A stretch of DNA of 64,000 bases, taken from positions 186,001 to 250,000 of the forward strand of contig MKTW01000009.1 of the NCBI GenBank assembly GCA_001898405.1. Direction: 5' to 3'. Origin of the DNA: Sphingobacteriales bacterium 44-61. Its GTDB lineage: Bacteria > Bacteroidota > Bacteroidia > Chitinophagales > Chitinophagaceae. Position 1 is the stretch's first letter. Each line of letters starts with the position of its first letter. A program made the position numbers and the translations under genes. Positions 1-8,786 of the stretch are shown piece by piece. Below the pieces are notes generated by a model. The model was given only the letters and a program-made list of their open reading frames with translations. It was not told the origin of the DNA and did not search any database.

Positions 1-1
1 C

Positions 2-205
2 CAGCAAGCGGTGAAAGAGGGAAAGGACCTGGCGAAGGAAAAGCATATCCTGGAAACCTGGAGTAAGTGGTATACGGATGCGCTGACCACAATTGGTGAT
101 TTGCCGGTGAAGAAGCAAACAACAAGAGTGGGGTCTAATTTGAAAGTGGTGATATTGGATTTGGAGAAAGAGACGGCGAGGATGCTGGAGCAGTTGGGGC
201 AATGA
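2..205 (+). CDS. C-terminal end of an unidentified protein (cut by window start)
   Basis: The frame is open from the first bases of the window (Q-Q-A before the GTG at 11) to TGA at 203-205, so this is most likely the last 67 or so residues of a gene starting outside the window, not a complete 64-residue gene. The visible part is charged and probably helical, rich in Lys, Glu and Leu, and ends in LEKETARMLEQLGQ, which could be a short coiled coil. No motif that I recognise is present and no function is assigned. Confidence 0.5.
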   Translation, partial: QQAVKEGKDLAKEKHILETWSKWYTDALTTIGDLPVKKQTTRVGSNLKVVILDLEKETARMLEQLGQ

Positions 206-448
206 TCAAAAGCAATTCATTCGGGTGAAAAAGCAGATATTCTGTTTAAATAACAAACCGAAGCCGCTAAAATCCATAATAGAAAAGGGGAAAAACACCA
301 GGCGGGTTTAAATGATTAATGCAGTTTTGCCGTAGAATAATTCATTGAAGCAATCCTGTTTGTCATTTTGAATTAGTTTACTAATCGATATCCTCATTCA
401 GTTATCCTTTTTTCGGGAAGTACTGCAAGTCGAAATCGGCTTTATCAA
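206..448. other. intergenic stretch, nothing recognised
   Basis: AT-rich DNA between the partial first gene and two small ORFs. I see no convincing hairpin, tRNA, repeat or open frame with a plausible start. Confidence 0.4.
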
Positions 449-595
449 ATGGCTTTAGGAATCAATTTAAAAGAGCTTGAAAATAACTTTGTGATCTATG
501 GCCTTACGCTGATAGGCGGATTATTTTCCCATGAATTATTTGTCAAAGGAAAAAATTATGATGGGTTCCTTATCAAACAGAAAACGAATCTTTAA
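449..595 (+). CDS. small hypothetical ORF, 48 aa, one hydrophobic segment
   Basis: ATG at 449, stop TAA at 593. It contains a hydrophobic stretch, FVIYGLTLIGGLFSHELFV, preceded by an acidic LKELENN and followed by a basic, polar tail. The frame is also open upstream of the ATG, so the start is uncertain and it could be a remnant of a longer membrane protein. The next small ORF begins 11 bases after its stop. No homology is recognised. Support is only an open frame with a protein-like composition. Confidence 0.25.
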   Translation: MALGINLKELENNFVIYGLTLIGGLFSHELFVKGKNYDGFLIKQKTNL

Positions 596-606
596 TTTTT
601 ATAATT

Positions 607-765
607 ATGAAAAAAATAAAAAAAGTAAAGGTAAAATGGAAAGGTGTTCCTGAATTTACTATAAGATACATAGTAGACAAATCTCTGAACAAGTATTCCG
701 GAAAAGTTCTATTTCCCGAAAAATTGGAAAGAGCTAATTACATTCTTTCCCGGATGAAATGGTGA
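607..765 (+). CDS. small hypothetical basic protein, 52 aa
   Basis: ATG at 607, TGA at 763-765. Strongly basic N-terminus (MKKIKKVKVKWKGVPEFTIR) followed by a mixed alpha/beta-like segment (FPEKLERANYILSRMKW). It follows the 48-aa ORF by 11 bases on the same strand, so the two may be one unit. No family recognised. It may be a real small gene or a decayed remnant. Confidence 0.3.
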   Translation: MKKIKKVKVKWKGVPEFTIRYIVDKSLNKYSGKVLFPEKLERANYILSRMKW

Positions 766-782
766 TTAACCATTCCCAATGG

Positions 783-806
783 AAAAGGCCCCAAAAGGGG
801 CCCTTT
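783..806 (-). terminator. intrinsic terminator of the FtsX permease gene
   Basis: Stem GGCCCC (787-792) and GGGGCC (797-802) with an AAAA loop. Read on the minus strand the hairpin is followed by TTTT, as expected 30-50 bases downstream of the stop codon of the minus-strand permease gene at 835. Confidence 0.75.
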
Positions 807-834
807 GTTTGAACTATTCACATGAGAAATTGCC

Positions 835-3222
835 TTATTCATTTCGTAAGCTGTTCACCGGATTAGCCCTTGCGGCTTTTACCGTTTGCAAACTCACTGT
901 AATCACTGCAATTACCAGCACCAGTAAAGCCGATAACGCAAACAACTGCCAGCCCAACGAGATCCTGTATGCAAAAGTCTGCAACCATTGCTTGGTGGCC
1001 CAATAACCTAATGGCACAGCGATCACTACAGCAATCAACACCAGTTTCACAAAATCCCTGCTCAATAAAGAAGCAATATCTGCTACACTGGCTCCAAGTA
1101 CTTTACGAACCCCGATCTCTTTTCTTCGCTGACCTGTGAGATATGCCGTCATAGCAAACAATCCCATCACAGATATGATAATGGCTGTGATCGCGAATAC
1201 ACTGATGATCTGCTGCAGGCGGATATGTGCGGCAAATAGCCGCTGGAAATTATCGTCCAGGAATGTATAACGGATCGGCAGATCGGACTCTACTTTTTTC
1301 CAGGCTTCCGTGATCGCTGCTACAGTACCGGCAGTTTTATTACTGTTGATCTTTACCAGTAAAGCTCCGCCAGACTGATACATACAGGCTTTATTTTCGA
1401 TAGTATAAGCCACTGGCTGCACAGCGCTTTCAAAGCCCTGCACATTGAAATCACGTACCACCCCGATTACCTGCACTGGAACAGTATCACAACCGTCGAA
1501 ATAAATGGTCTTACCGATAATATCAGTTCCCATTTTTCGGGCGGCTGTTTCATTCAGGATCGCGCTGCGGGTGTTCTGGTCAGCCTGACGCTCATCAAAC
1601 AGCCGGCCTCTTACCAATTTAATACCCATTGTAGTAAAATACTCCGTACTCACTTTCACAGAAGCCATACGATGTTCGGCGCTTGCATATTTGAATGTGT
1701 AGGTAGAAGTATCAATATATTCGTCTCCGGGAACAGTTGTTGTTTTAGCTACCTGCAGCACTCCCGGCGCTTTCAACAACAGTTCTCTTGTTGTATTGAA
1801 ATTTTTTTCCCTGGTATTCTGCGTAGCTTCTATACGCATCACCTGCTCGCCGGAGAAACCTTTATCACGTGTTTCCATAAAATGGATCTGGCGGGTGATC
1901 ACCAAAGTGCCAAATACAAAAAAGGCAGCCACTACAAACTGTGCAACGATCAATGCATTACGGAACCCCCTTCCTTTAGTACCGCCGGAATATGCTCCTT
2001 TCAACACTTTATTGGTATTAATGAGTGAAAGTATCACGGCCGGATAAAGGCCGGATAAAAGCACTACCACTACCAGGCAGATCAATAATTGGAGAAAAAT
2101 ATAGCCAATATTGCTGGCGCCCCAAAACGAGAGCTGTATACCGAAACTACGGGCAAAATAAGGCAGGGTCAACTGCACCAGCAGTAATGCCAGCGCAAAA
2201 CTGATCAAACACTGCAAAGCTGTTTCACCTAAAAACTGCCTGATCAATTGCCAGCGGCTTGAGCCTAAGGTTTTCCGTATGCCTACTTCTTTTGACCGGC
2301 GGATGGAAGCAGCGATAGACAGGTTGCTGAAATTGATCGCGCCTGCGATCAACAGCAAGAATGCTAACACCACCAGTGTGGCTACTGTAGTAAAATTGCT
2401 GGCTCCATGACGTGGAAAATTATGTATCTGTCCTACAGCATCCGTAAACAATCCCGCCTGGTGACCGGCTGCACGGAAAGCAGCGTATGATTGATTATCC
2501 TTTTTGATCTGCTCTTCATAGAAAAGCGGATTGATCAGTTCATCAAGTTTGGCTACAGGCAGCACATTGGCTGTTTTCACATATGTTTGATACGACCGGT
2601 TTCCCCAGAAATTATTTTTCCTCTCATACGAACTGCGCCATGCAAATTGAAAACTGAAATGAGTAGGAGTGGAAGGTTCTTCTATCACTGCTGTTACTTC
2701 ATTGTCCACAGCATTGAATAAGCGGATGGTTTTGCCAATGGGATCAGCTTTTCCAAAAAGACGCTGGCTCAATGAAGATGTAATAATGATGGCGTTGGGC
2801 TTATCCAGTGGATTCAGCCTGTCGCCTGCTATTATTTTATAAGGAAATACATCCAGGAAAAGGGAGTCTGCTTCCACGCCGCCTTTGGAGTAGATCTTTG
2901 TATCACCGGCGCTAAGAGAAGTTTCAAAATTATCATAAGGTTGTATACGCGTGGCTGCGATCACTTCAGAAGATTTTGCCGCTAAAAAACCGGCTAGCGG
3001 AGAAGCCGTCTGCTCCATTATCTCGTCATCCGTGCGCTGGCTTACCCGGTATACTTTTTCTAATTCCGGGCTCCATTTATCATAACTGAGTTCATTATTG
3101 AGATAGAGAAGAACGAGAACAAACCCTGCCAGCCCCGCTGTAAGCCCAGCAATATTGATGACACTGTACACGCGGTTCTTTGCGAGATTGCGGAAACTGA
3201 TACGGAAGAAGTGTTTAAGCAT
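835..3222 (-). CDS. ABC transporter permease, MacB-like core plus two FtsX domains
   Basis: 795 residues from the ATG at 3222. An upstream in-frame start at 3270 exists, but MLKHFFRISFRNLAKN is the typical start of this Bacteroidota family. Architecture: transmembrane helix 1 (about residues 20-42, VINIAGLTAGLAGFVLVLL), a MacB-type periplasmic domain, an FtsX block of three helices in the middle (about 280-430), a second MacB-like periplasmic domain, and a C-terminal FtsX block ending in VNSLRNE. Such duplicated permeases work with an ABC ATPase, usually LolD/MacB-like, in efflux or lipoprotein release; no ATPase gene is adjacent. It is divergent from the DUF6090 gene at 3419. The substrate is unknown; antimicrobial-peptide efflux is a family-level guess. 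Confidence 0.9.
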   Translation of the reverse strand: MLKHFFRISFRNLAKNRVYSVINIAGLTAGLAGFVLVLLYLNNELSYDKWSPELEKVYRVSQRTDDEIMEQTASPLAGFLAAKSSEVIAATRIQPYDNFETSLSAGDTKIYSKGGVEADSLFLDVFPYKIIAGDRLNPLDKPNAIIITSSLSQRLFGKADPIGKTIRLFNAVDNEVTAVIEEPSTPTHFSFQFAWRSSYERKNNFWGNRSYQTYVKTANVLPVAKLDELINPLFYEEQIKKDNQSYAAFRAAGHQAGLFTDAVGQIHNFPRHGASNFTTVATLVVLAFLLLIAGAINFSNLSIAASIRRSKEVGIRKTLGSSRWQLIRQFLGETALQCLISFALALLLVQLTLPYFARSFGIQLSFWGASNIGYIFLQLLICLVVVVLLSGLYPAVILSLINTNKVLKGAYSGGTKGRGFRNALIVAQFVVAAFFVFGTLVITRQIHFMETRDKGFSGEQVMRIEATQNTREKNFNTTRELLLKAPGVLQVAKTTTVPGDEYIDTSTYTFKYASAEHRMASVKVSTEYFTTMGIKLVRGRLFDERQADQNTRSAILNETAARKMGTDIIGKTIYFDGCDTVPVQVIGVVRDFNVQGFESAVQPVAYTIENKACMYQSGGALLVKINSNKTAGTVAAITEAWKKVESDLPIRYTFLDDNFQRLFAAHIRLQQIISVFAITAIIISVMGLFAMTAYLTGQRRKEIGVRKVLGASVADIASLLSRDFVKLVLIAVVIAVPLGYWATKQWLQTFAYRISLGWQLFALSALLVLVIAVITVSLQTVKAARANPVNSLRNE

Positions 3223-3378
3223 AACAAAGTGGTATGGTGATCGATCTATGGTCTGGCAAAAGCATGCCACAATATAAGTGTGTGTTTATCACTTAATTGT
3301 AAGTGGTTTTGCCTCCCAGTCGTTCGCTTTTGATACAGTGTACCGGCCGGAACCGATACACTAAGTCTTTGAAGGCGG

Positions 3379-3406
3379 ATAAAGAAAAAATAGTATTTTT
3401 CTTTAT
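3379..3406. promoter_or_regulatory. AT-rich inverted repeat in the divergent promoter region
   Basis: Arms ATAAAGAAAAA (3379-3389) and TTTTTCTTTAT (3396-3406) are perfect complements around ATAGTA. The repeat lies 12 bases before the ATG of the DUF6090 gene and within the 196-base region shared with the divergent FtsX gene. It could be an operator or part of a promoter. A second hairpin, AGTGTA...TACACT, sits at 3337-3362. Confidence 0.4.
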
Positions 3407-3418
3407 AAAGAATATTTC

Positions 3419-4123
3419 ATGCAAGAAGAAGTTACCAAACACACCAAAAAGATCTTTAAAGCCGCCAAAAGCAAACATTCTTTAGGCGAAAAGATCAGGG
3501 AAATTCTGCTGGAGATCGCGATCATTGTTTTTGCTGTTACGCTTTCTATCTGGCTGCATGGCTGGTCTGAACACCGGCACGAACAAAAAGAAGCAAAAGC
3601 ATTTCTGAAGGGATTGAAAGAGGATCTGAGCAAGGATATCCAACTCATGGAAGCCAACAGAAATGTGATCGTAGGGCTTGATTCAAATTTCAGGTTCCTG
3701 CAATCCATACCTGAAAGCTCTTCTTCCCCCCGAACAGATCCTGCTAAGGATAAAGAAATAGGTGAACATCTCTACTTCGACCTGCGTGTAACCCAACCGA
3801 ATATCGGGCGGTATGAAGGATTTAAATCAAGCGGAAAAATAGAGACTATTGAAAACAGTGTTCTAAAAGAAAAAATACTGATATTCTATCAGCAAACCCT
3901 TCCCAATATTGCTTATGGGGAAAATTATGTGAATTCAATTCAACAAAAAATGCTGGACCTGCTGGTAGAAAAAGATGAAAAACAGCCCCTGGTCAATTTT
4001 ATTTCATCCTTAAAACTAAAGTCGCTTCTGAACCTGGGCGTCCATAATTTTGGAGTGAACCTGGATAGCTATGATAAAGCGATTGCAGAAGCCAGGGCAA
4101 TTATCGAAGAAATAGAAAAATGA
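3419..4123 (+). CDS. DUF6090-type membrane-anchored protein
   Basis: 234 residues. The N-terminus has a basic stretch, then IREILLEIAIIVFAVTLSIW (about 24-45), a single membrane helix followed by the polar, charged segment HGWSEHRHEQKEAKAFLKGLKEDL. This layout (helix, then W-x-E and a long helical region) is that of the DUF6090 proteins, which are common in Bacteroidota and have no known function. The rest is predicted helical and probably periplasmic or cytoplasmic. It is transcribed away from the FtsX permease and stands alone. Confidence 0.65.
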   Translation: MQEEVTKHTKKIFKAAKSKHSLGEKIREILLEIAIIVFAVTLSIWLHGWSEHRHEQKEAKAFLKGLKEDLSKDIQLMEANRNVIVGLDSNFRFLQSIPESSSSPRTDPAKDKEIGEHLYFDLRVTQPNIGRYEGFKSSGKIETIENSVLKEKILIFYQQTLPNIAYGENYVNSIQQKMLDLLVEKDEKQPLVNFISSLKLKSLLNLGVHNFGVNLDSYDKAIAEARAIIEEIEK

Positions 4124-4232
4124 TCTGCCCGCGTATATTCTATTAACCTTCATTAACATTAATCCAAGGCTGTTTAACTCCCTTTACCTTTCCCTAAGAA
4201 TATTTTCGTAGCCGAAATCAAAACCACCGGCT

Positions 4233-7043
4233 ATGCGAAAGCTTTGCTTCATCCTGTTTCTTAGTTTACCCCACCTTACTCTTCTGGCTCAAAAAAATGG
4301 TACTGTTAAAGGGATTGCGTATGATACATTGGGAAAACGCCCTGTTCCTGATGCTACCATAACCGTATTACAGAAGAAAGATTCTTCTCTTGTTTCTTTC
4401 GGCATGTCTGACAATGCCGGACGTTTCTCCTTTTCAGACCTGGCTCCCGGCGAATACCGGTTGCTGATCACCCATGTAGCCTATCATAATACCAATAGGT
4501 CCTTTACTATTTCCGAAACCGACAAAAGTCCTGACCTTGGCCAGATCATCATGAATGATAAAACCAAGGTGCTCGATGAAGTGATAGTAACCAGCGAAGC
4601 TCCGCCAGTAACCCTGATCGGAGACACGGTGCAATACAATGCCGGATCTTTTAAGACACAACCCAATGCCAGTGTGGAGCAATTGCTGAAAAAACTACCC
4701 GGGGTAACGGTTGATAAAAGCGGTACTGTTACTGCACAAGGGCAAAAAGTGAATCGCGTGCTGGTAGATGGCAAAGAGTTTTTTGGCAATGACCCGAAAA
4801 TGGCTACCAAAAACCTTCCTGCTGATGCCATTGATAAAGTGCAGGTATATGACCGCCAAAGCGACCAGGCGCAGCTTACGGGTTTTGATGACGGCAATAG
4901 TGAGAAAACAATCAATCTTAAACTGAAAAAGGATAAAAAGAAAGGAGCATTTGGAAAGATCATGGGTGCCGGTGGCACAGACGACAGGTTTGAAGGCCGG
5001 TTCAATGTCAACTCTTTTAAAGGAGCACGCCAGATGTCGGTCATTGGCATGGCTAATAATACCAATGCCGAAGGTTTTTCTTTTATGGACATGATGAATT
5101 TTTCAGGCGAGCTTAGCCGGATGATGCGGAATGGCGGAGGAGCGATATCAATCGGCGCCGATGACCCTGCTGCATCCATGCTTGGTGGCAATAACAGTGG
5201 CATCCGCACTATCTGGGGGGGAGGATTGAATTATAATAATATCATTGGCACCAAAGCGGAATTGACCAGCAATTATTTCTACAATCATTATAATCCTAAA
5301 ACCATTTCCGATATACAAAGGCAATATATTTTACGCGACTCATCTTATTTCTATAATCAGAACAGCCTTACAGATAACATTAACAATAGCCATCGCCTTA
5401 ACCTGAGTTTGGATTATGTGATCGACTCCTTTCATTCCCTCAAAATTTCTCCTTCGATCGGTTACCAGAAAGCAAATAATTGGGCTTCAAAAGTATACCG
5501 GCAATATGGCAGCGATGGACGGACGAGCAATGAGGGAAACTCGCTATCAGGCACCAATAGCTCGGCGTATAATCTAAGAAACGACCTGCTGTTCCGGAAG
5601 AAATTCCGCCGCGCCGGCCGTACTTTCTCTTTCAGCCTGCAGAATACCCTTAACAATAGTGACGGTGATGGCAGCCTGGAATCGATCAATAACTTTTACA
5701 ATGAAACCGGGTTTTTGTACCGGAGGGATTCTGTTAATCAACACATTCAGACTAATAGTGACCTGAATGGTTACACCGCCAGGGCTGTGTATACAGAGCC
5801 CCTTTTCCGCCGCTCGCTGCTGGAGTTCAGCGTTGGTAAAAGCAATACCAAGAGCAGCTCTGATAAAGTGACGTATGATTACAACAAAAATAGCGGCAAG
5901 TATGATGAATTGAATGATTCATTGACCAATAATTTCAGGAATACATATGGGTATGTCAATGGTGGTATCCGCCTGCGCACACAAAAAAAGAAGTACAATT
6001 ATGCCATAGGTGCGTCATTACAAAGATCGGAGCTGGAAGGAAAGATCATCAGCGGCATCAAAGATTCTGTGATCAACAAAAGTTTTACCAACGTATTGCC
6101 AACAGCCCGTTTCCAATACAACTTCACCCGGTTCAAAAGCCTTACACTTAATTACCGTTCGTATACCAATCAGCCCACTGTTTCTCAATTACAGCCAGTG
6201 CCTGATATCACCGATCGGTTGAATATCAAAAATGGTAATCCTGACCTGAAACAGGAATTTACCCATAACCTTCAGATCAATTATAATGGTTTGAATCCTT
6301 TTAGAAATAAAACGCTGTTTGCTTTCTTTAACCTCAGCCGTACGGAGAATAAAATTGTGAACAGCGATTCTTTGTTTAGTAATGGTGTTAAATCAACCCG
6401 CCCGGTTAATGTAGACGGGGTGTATAACCTGACAGGAAATATCAGTGTCGGCTTCCCCGTTCGCTTTCTGAAAGGTTCTTTACGTGCTGGTTCCACTTTA
6501 TTCTATAATAGTGGCGCACAATTTACCCAGGGTTTGCGAAATGATATCAAGACCTTTATTGCTGGCCCCCGTATTAGCCTGGATATGGATTGGACCGATC
6601 AGATAAATGTGTCGGTCAGTGGTTCTTTGACCTACAATAAATCAACATTCTCTTTGCAAAAAGCGTTCAACACCAACTATCTTTCTCATCTGTATGAAGC
6701 AGAATTCAACTGGCAATTGCCGAAGGGAATTAATTTCAGTACAGACTTCAGTTACACGATCAACAACCAGCTGAACAGTGGTTTCAATGCAAAAGTGCCT
6801 TTATGGGGTGCATCATTGAGCAAACAATTTTTGCGATTCAACAGAGGCGAATTGAAGTTGAGTGTAAATGATATCCTGAACCGGAACGTAGGTGTTAGCA
6901 GAACAAGTAACCAGAATTATATCGAAGATTCAAGGGTGAACACTTTACGGCGGTTTGCTTTGCTGAGCTTTACCTATAGCTTGAGTAAAGTAGGTCTGAA
7001 TAATGCGGGCCCTGGCGGTGGAGTAAGAATAATGGGGAGATAA
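4233..7043 (+). CDS. outer-membrane beta-barrel protein with CarboxypepD_reg-like N-terminus (TonB-receptor-like)
   Basis: 936 residues. Signal peptide MRKLCFILFLSLPHLTLLAQ, then a carboxypeptidase-regulatory-like beta-sandwich (about 22-110, GTVKGIAYDTLGKRPVPDAT), a plug-like region (about 115-240) with [20 protein letters not shown], and a long barrel ending in a short Gly-rich tail (GPGGGVRIMGR). This is the OMP_b-brl_3 / TonB-dependent receptor superfamily; the ligand cannot be read from the sequence. It is a paralogue of the protein at 35829 (same [11 protein letters not shown] and KTxNxKLKKD motifs). A methionine-rich segment (FMDMMNFSGELSRMM) lies after the plug. Monocistronic, ending 6 bases before the convergent kinase gene. 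Confidence 0.85.
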   Translation: MRKLCFILFLSLPHLTLLAQKNGTVKGIAYDTLGKRPVPDATITVLQKKDSSLVSFGMSDNAGRFSFSDLAPGEYRLLITHVAYHNTNRSFTISETDKSPDLGQIIMNDKTKVLDEVIVTSEAPPVTLIGDTVQYNAGSFKTQPNASVEQLLKKLPGVTVDKSGTVTAQGQKVNRVLVDGKEFFGNDPKMATKNLPADAIDKVQVYDRQSDQAQLTGFDDGNSEKTINLKLKKDKKKGAFGKIMGAGGTDDRFEGRFNVNSFKGARQMSVIGMANNTNAEGFSFMDMMNFSGELSRMMRNGGGAISIGADDPAASMLGGNNSGIRTIWGGGLNYNNIIGTKAELTSNYFYNHYNPKTISDIQRQYILRDSSYFYNQNSLTDNINNSHRLNLSLDYVIDSFHSLKISPSIGYQKANNWASKVYRQYGSDGRTSNEGNSLSGTNSSAYNLRNDLLFRKKFRRAGRTFSFSLQNTLNNSDGDGSLESINNFYNETGFLYRRDSVNQHIQTNSDLNGYTARAVYTEPLFRRSLLEFSVGKSNTKSSSDKVTYDYNKNSGKYDELNDSLTNNFRNTYGYVNGGIRLRTQKKKYNYAIGASLQRSELEGKIISGIKDSVINKSFTNVLPTARFQYNFTRFKSLTLNYRSYTNQPTVSQLQPVPDITDRLNIKNGNPDLKQEFTHNLQINYNGLNPFRNKTLFAFFNLSRTENKIVNSDSLFSNGVKSTRPVNVDGVYNLTGNISVGFPVRFLKGSLRAGSTLFYNSGAQFTQGLRNDIKTFIAGPRISLDMDWTDQINVSVSGSLTYNKSTFSLQKAFNTNYLSHLYEAEFNWQLPKGINFSTDFSYTINNQLNSGFNAKVPLWGASLSKQFLRFNRGELKLSVNDILNRNVGVSRTSNQNYIEDSRVNTLRRFALLSFTYSLSKVGLNNAGPGGGVRIMGR

Positions 7044-7049
7044 AAGAGG

Positions 7050-8786
7050 TTATGTATTTACTTTATTCAATAATACCCTGAACACGCTCCCGGCTCCAAG
7101 GCTGCTCATCACGGATATTTGCCCGCCTTGGGCTTCAATAAACTCTTTGCTGATTGCCAATCCCAGGCCTGTTCCACCTTTCTGTGAACCGGGCACCCGG
7201 AAATAGCGGTCAAATATTTTATCCTTGTATTGCGGATCAATACCCTGGCCCTGATCCTTTACAATAAAAGCCAGGCCGCTATTATTTTCTTCTATCGTTA
7301 AAGAAATAGTGGAACTGTCGGGTGAATAACGAATGGCATTCGATATAAGATTAGCTAATACCCAGGACGTTTTTTCATTGTCTGCCAACACAAAAGGGAG
7401 CGGATCGGGAAAATGTGTTTCCACTTTTATTTTTTTCTGATCAGCCTGTGTTTTATTGATGGCTACGGCATAATCCAGTATCTCTTTTGGAGAAGTTGGT
7501 TTGATATTAAGTTGGATATTGCCGGTTTCCACCTGCGTCATGTTCAGCAGCTCGCTGGTGATCTTCAGCAAACGGTTAGCATCCTCTTCAATGCTTTCCA
7601 ACAGGTTTTTCTGATCGGTATTAATGAGGCCGGTGTGCTCGTTTTCCAGTAATAGTACACTCATTTTGATCGAGGAGATCGGTGTTTTCAATTCGTGCGA
7701 AACGGTAGCAATAAAATTGGTTTTGGCAAAATCCAGTTCTTTAAAGGGAGTGATATTTTTCAGGAGGATAACATGGCCGATATATTCTTTTTCTTTTTCG
7801 CCGGTTGGTGTGATCTCTATCGGGTGCACTTCCTTCTCAAAATAGCTTTCTTTATTATCAGCAAAGATCTTGAGGGGCTGGTTTTTTGCAGTAAGCGTTT
7901 GTGCAGGTTTGTCAATGTCCTTGATAAGATACCTGATCAGATCATTCTTCATAGCTACTTCTGCCGCAGCTTTTCCTACCAGGTCACCGGTTTTCAAACC
8001 GGTGATCTTAACCGCTTCTTCATTGGCAAAAATGATCTTACTGTTTTGATCAAGCCCGATCACGGGGTCGTGCATGTTATTAATGATCGTTTCGATCCGC
8101 CTTTTCTCAAACAATAATTCAGATAAATTGCTGCCTTCATATTCTTCCAGTTTGGAAGCCATGGAATTGAATGCTTCACCCAGTTCTACAAATTCACTGC
8201 TCCCCTGCAGGTAAATACGTTTATTATATTTTTTTTCTTCTATTTCCCTGATCTTAACAGTAAGCTCATTGATAGGGTGGGCAATGCTTCCCGGGAGATT
8301 GACCAGTAAAGTGAGGGCGATCAGAAAACAAAGCGTACCGGCAACGGCTATCCAGAATGTGGCCTGGTCGGCCGTATTTTCTGCCACGCCGCTTTTGCGT
8401 TGAATAGCCTGCATATTCAGCAGCATAATGCCTGAAAGGTCCCGGCGCAAACCAAGTTCGGCCATGCTATCGTCCGGATTGTTTTTTAGCTTTTCAAAAT
8501 CAGCAGACAGTTTATCTGTCAGTTCTTTTTCACCAGGTTCCGTTACGTTTTGTTGCTGCTTTTTAAGGTTGATGGAAAAATTCTGAATATTGGCGGGGTT
8601 GCTGATGTTTTCATCCAATGCGATCAGCATTTGCCGGGAATAATCCAACGTATTGTAGTTAGCGATCAGGATATTCTTGGTATCATGTGATAGCTTATTG
8701 ATATGAGTAGCGCCGATCACTGCAAGCACGATCACCAGTAAAAAAAGCAGGCCGACGCCCAGCGATAATTTTGTTTTGATACGCAT
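7050..8786 (-). CDS. sensor histidine kinase (HAMP-PAS-HisKA-HATPase) of the Kdp locus
   Basis: 578 residues. Helix 1 at about 7-29, a short extracytoplasmic region, helix 2 around 145-165, HAMP (about 170-225), a PAS domain (about 230-340, IINNMHDPVIGLDQNSKIIFANEEAVKITG), HisKA with FIATVSHELKTPISSIKMSV (phospho-acceptor His), and HATPase_c with N-box LANLISNAIRYSPD and G-boxes DQGQGIDPQYKD and KGGTGLGLAIS. Its ATG overlaps the stop of the KdpD-like gene by one base (TAATG), so the two are translationally coupled. It replaces the C-terminal half of a classical KdpD but has its own two-helix HAMP sensor, not the four-helix GAF module. The likely phosphorylation partner is the sigma-54 regulator at 16081-17424. 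Confidence 0.88.
   Translation of the reverse strand: MRIKTKLSLGVGLLFLLVIVLAVIGATHINKLSHDTKNILIANYNTLDYSRQMLIALDENISNPANIQNFSINLKKQQQNVTEPGEKELTDKLSADFEKLKNNPDDSMAELGLRRDLSGIMLLNMQAIQRKSGVAENTADQATFWIAVAGTLCFLIALTLLVNLPGSIAHPINELTVKIREIEEKKYNKRIYLQGSSEFVELGEAFNSMASKLEEYEGSNLSELLFEKRRIETIINNMHDPVIGLDQNSKIIFANEEAVKITGLKTGDLVGKAAAEVAMKNDLIRYLIKDIDKPAQTLTAKNQPLKIFADNKESYFEKEVHPIEITPTGEKEKEYIGHVILLKNITPFKELDFAKTNFIATVSHELKTPISSIKMSVLLLENEHTGLINTDQKNLLESIEEDANRLLKITSELLNMTQVETGNIQLNIKPTSPKEILDYAVAINKTQADQKKIKVETHFPDPLPFVLADNEKTSWVLANLISNAIRYSPDSSTISLTIEENNSGLAFIVKDQGQGIDPQYKDKIFDRYFRVPGSQKGGTGLGLAISKEFIEAQGGQISVMSSLGAGSVFRVLLNKVNT

Noticed and set aside
4484-5209. 241-codon minus-strand open frame
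   Set aside because: Antisense to the barrel protein gene, Pro/Ser-rich shadow.
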